Positions 63,701 through 64,000 of a stretch of DNA of 64,000 bases are shown here, piece after piece (the first letter of the stretch is position 1; the number at the start of each line of letters is the position of its first letter). The position numbers were made by a program, and so were the translations under genes. Origin of the DNA: Microbotryum silenes-acaulis (Eukaryota; Basidiomycota; Microbotryomycetes; Microbotryales; Microbotryaceae). The notes beneath the pieces were generated by a model. The model was not told where the DNA came from. It worked only from the letters and a program-made list of their open reading frames with translations, and did no database searches. Where the stretch lies: contig QPFY01000010.1 of assembly GCA_003665825.1 (NCBI GenBank), positions 744,001 to 808,000 on the forward strand, given 5' to 3'.

Positions 63701-64000
63701 TCATTTAGCGCTTCTCATCTTTCTCCAACTATCTTTACTATCATCTTCGGCTCTCGTGCTTACGCGTATCGTGCCTCGGCTTCAGATTCCTGAAACATGT
63801 CTCAGCCGGACGGCGACGAGTAGGACTCGCGCGCAAAGGCGATGCCGTGACGCCTCAGCCGAGTCGACATTTCATCAAAACTTAAATCCTCCAGGTGACC
63901 ACATGCGGACTCGGGTAACACAGCCAAACAAGGAGAACGACTCACTTGCTCCAATGCCCAGATTACCGCCTGCGTTCAAGGTCGACTTGCCAGTCCACGA
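60766..64000 (-). CDS. Glyoxal oxidase-like copper radical oxidase (5' end beyond window)
   Basis: Extracellular copper enzyme (AA5 type) that oxidises aldehydes or alcohols and makes H2O2, partial at the right edge. The visible exons give STLNAGGNLGIGA (about 63970), VQMSLISDDELL, then YDKAENNPGQVKGYSAWGEV and FCAGGGWLSNG. They continue with LTSRRWYPSTSRLQDGSIII (kelch-like; the Tyr of RWY pairs with the upstream Cys in the cofactor), FPVTFLLPQTGYLFIAANK and EVLLCGGTTANIDGNP. The C-terminus has RLYHSTASLVPDGRIIIAGS (Cu-ligand Tyr-His), then the DUF1929 end with STHGVHMNQR (Cu-ligand His). The stop is at 60766. The gene has about nine exons in view. Its signal peptide and any WSC domains would lie past 64000. 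Glyoxal oxidase is preferred to galactose oxidase because of the overall block order; the substrate is not decided. Confidence 0.92.

Overview
This 64 kb window is nuclear DNA from a filamentous or yeast-like fungus, most likely a basidiomycete. Genes are dense and carry many short (about 50-150 nt) GT-AG introns. The proteins are typical of basidiomycetes: a CFEM protein, a copper-radical glyoxal oxidase, a GH5 exo-1,3-glucanase, a URC4-type uracil catabolism protein and a three-unit polyubiquitin. The intron style and moderately high GC would fit Pucciniomycotina/Microbotryomycetes, but that placement is inference. I found no rRNA, tRNA, CRISPR array, intact transposon or viral gene.

Layout. 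1-4 kb: the 3' part of a GH5 exo-beta-1,3-glucanase (+), then a secreted PhoD-like alkaline phosphatase (-). 5-12.4 kb: a divergent pair, the exosome-cofactor helicase SKI2 (-) and the Hsp90 co-chaperone cyclophilin-40 (+), the latter with two consecutive microexons. 14-19.2 kb: an equilibrative nucleoside transporter (+), an unassigned 215-aa protein (+) and a GPI-type CFEM protein (-). 19.9-26.7 kb: the DNA polymerase alpha B subunit POL12 (-), VPS68 (-) and fumarase FUM1 (+), whose 5' end can encode a mitochondrial and a cytosolic form. 27-31.7 kb: an F-box-like protein (+), URC4 (+) and an acidic unknown protein (-). 32.6-40.3 kb: galactokinase (+), a PB1-domain protein (-) and glycogenin (-). 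42.3-50.3 kb: polyubiquitin (-), prolidase (-), Mediator cyclin C (+) and a GH18 chitinase (-). 50.3-54.3 kb: a 4 kb gene-poor stretch with homopolymers, short tandem duplications and one unexplained ORF. 54.3-64 kb: splicing factor SF3B1 (+), a membrane-anchored N2227-type methyltransferase (+) and the 3' part of a glyoxal oxidase (-).

The genes do not form an operon-like or biosynthetic cluster. They are mostly housekeeping loci (RNA decay, replication, splicing, transcription, TCA cycle, protein turnover) mixed with secreted or cell-wall enzymes. Several neighbours share divergent promoters: SKI2/CYP40, VPS68/FUM1, the 30.5-31.7 kb unknown/GAL1, and prolidase/cyclin C.

The most notable signals are the alternative fumarase 5' end, the CYP40 microexons, an intron that splits the chitinase catalytic motif, a homopolymeric C tract acting as the polypyrimidine tract of a POL12 intron, homogenised ubiquitin repeats, and recurrent 8-12 bp (often 10 bp) tandem duplications confined to non-coding DNA. 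I did not find a clearly new multi-gene system.
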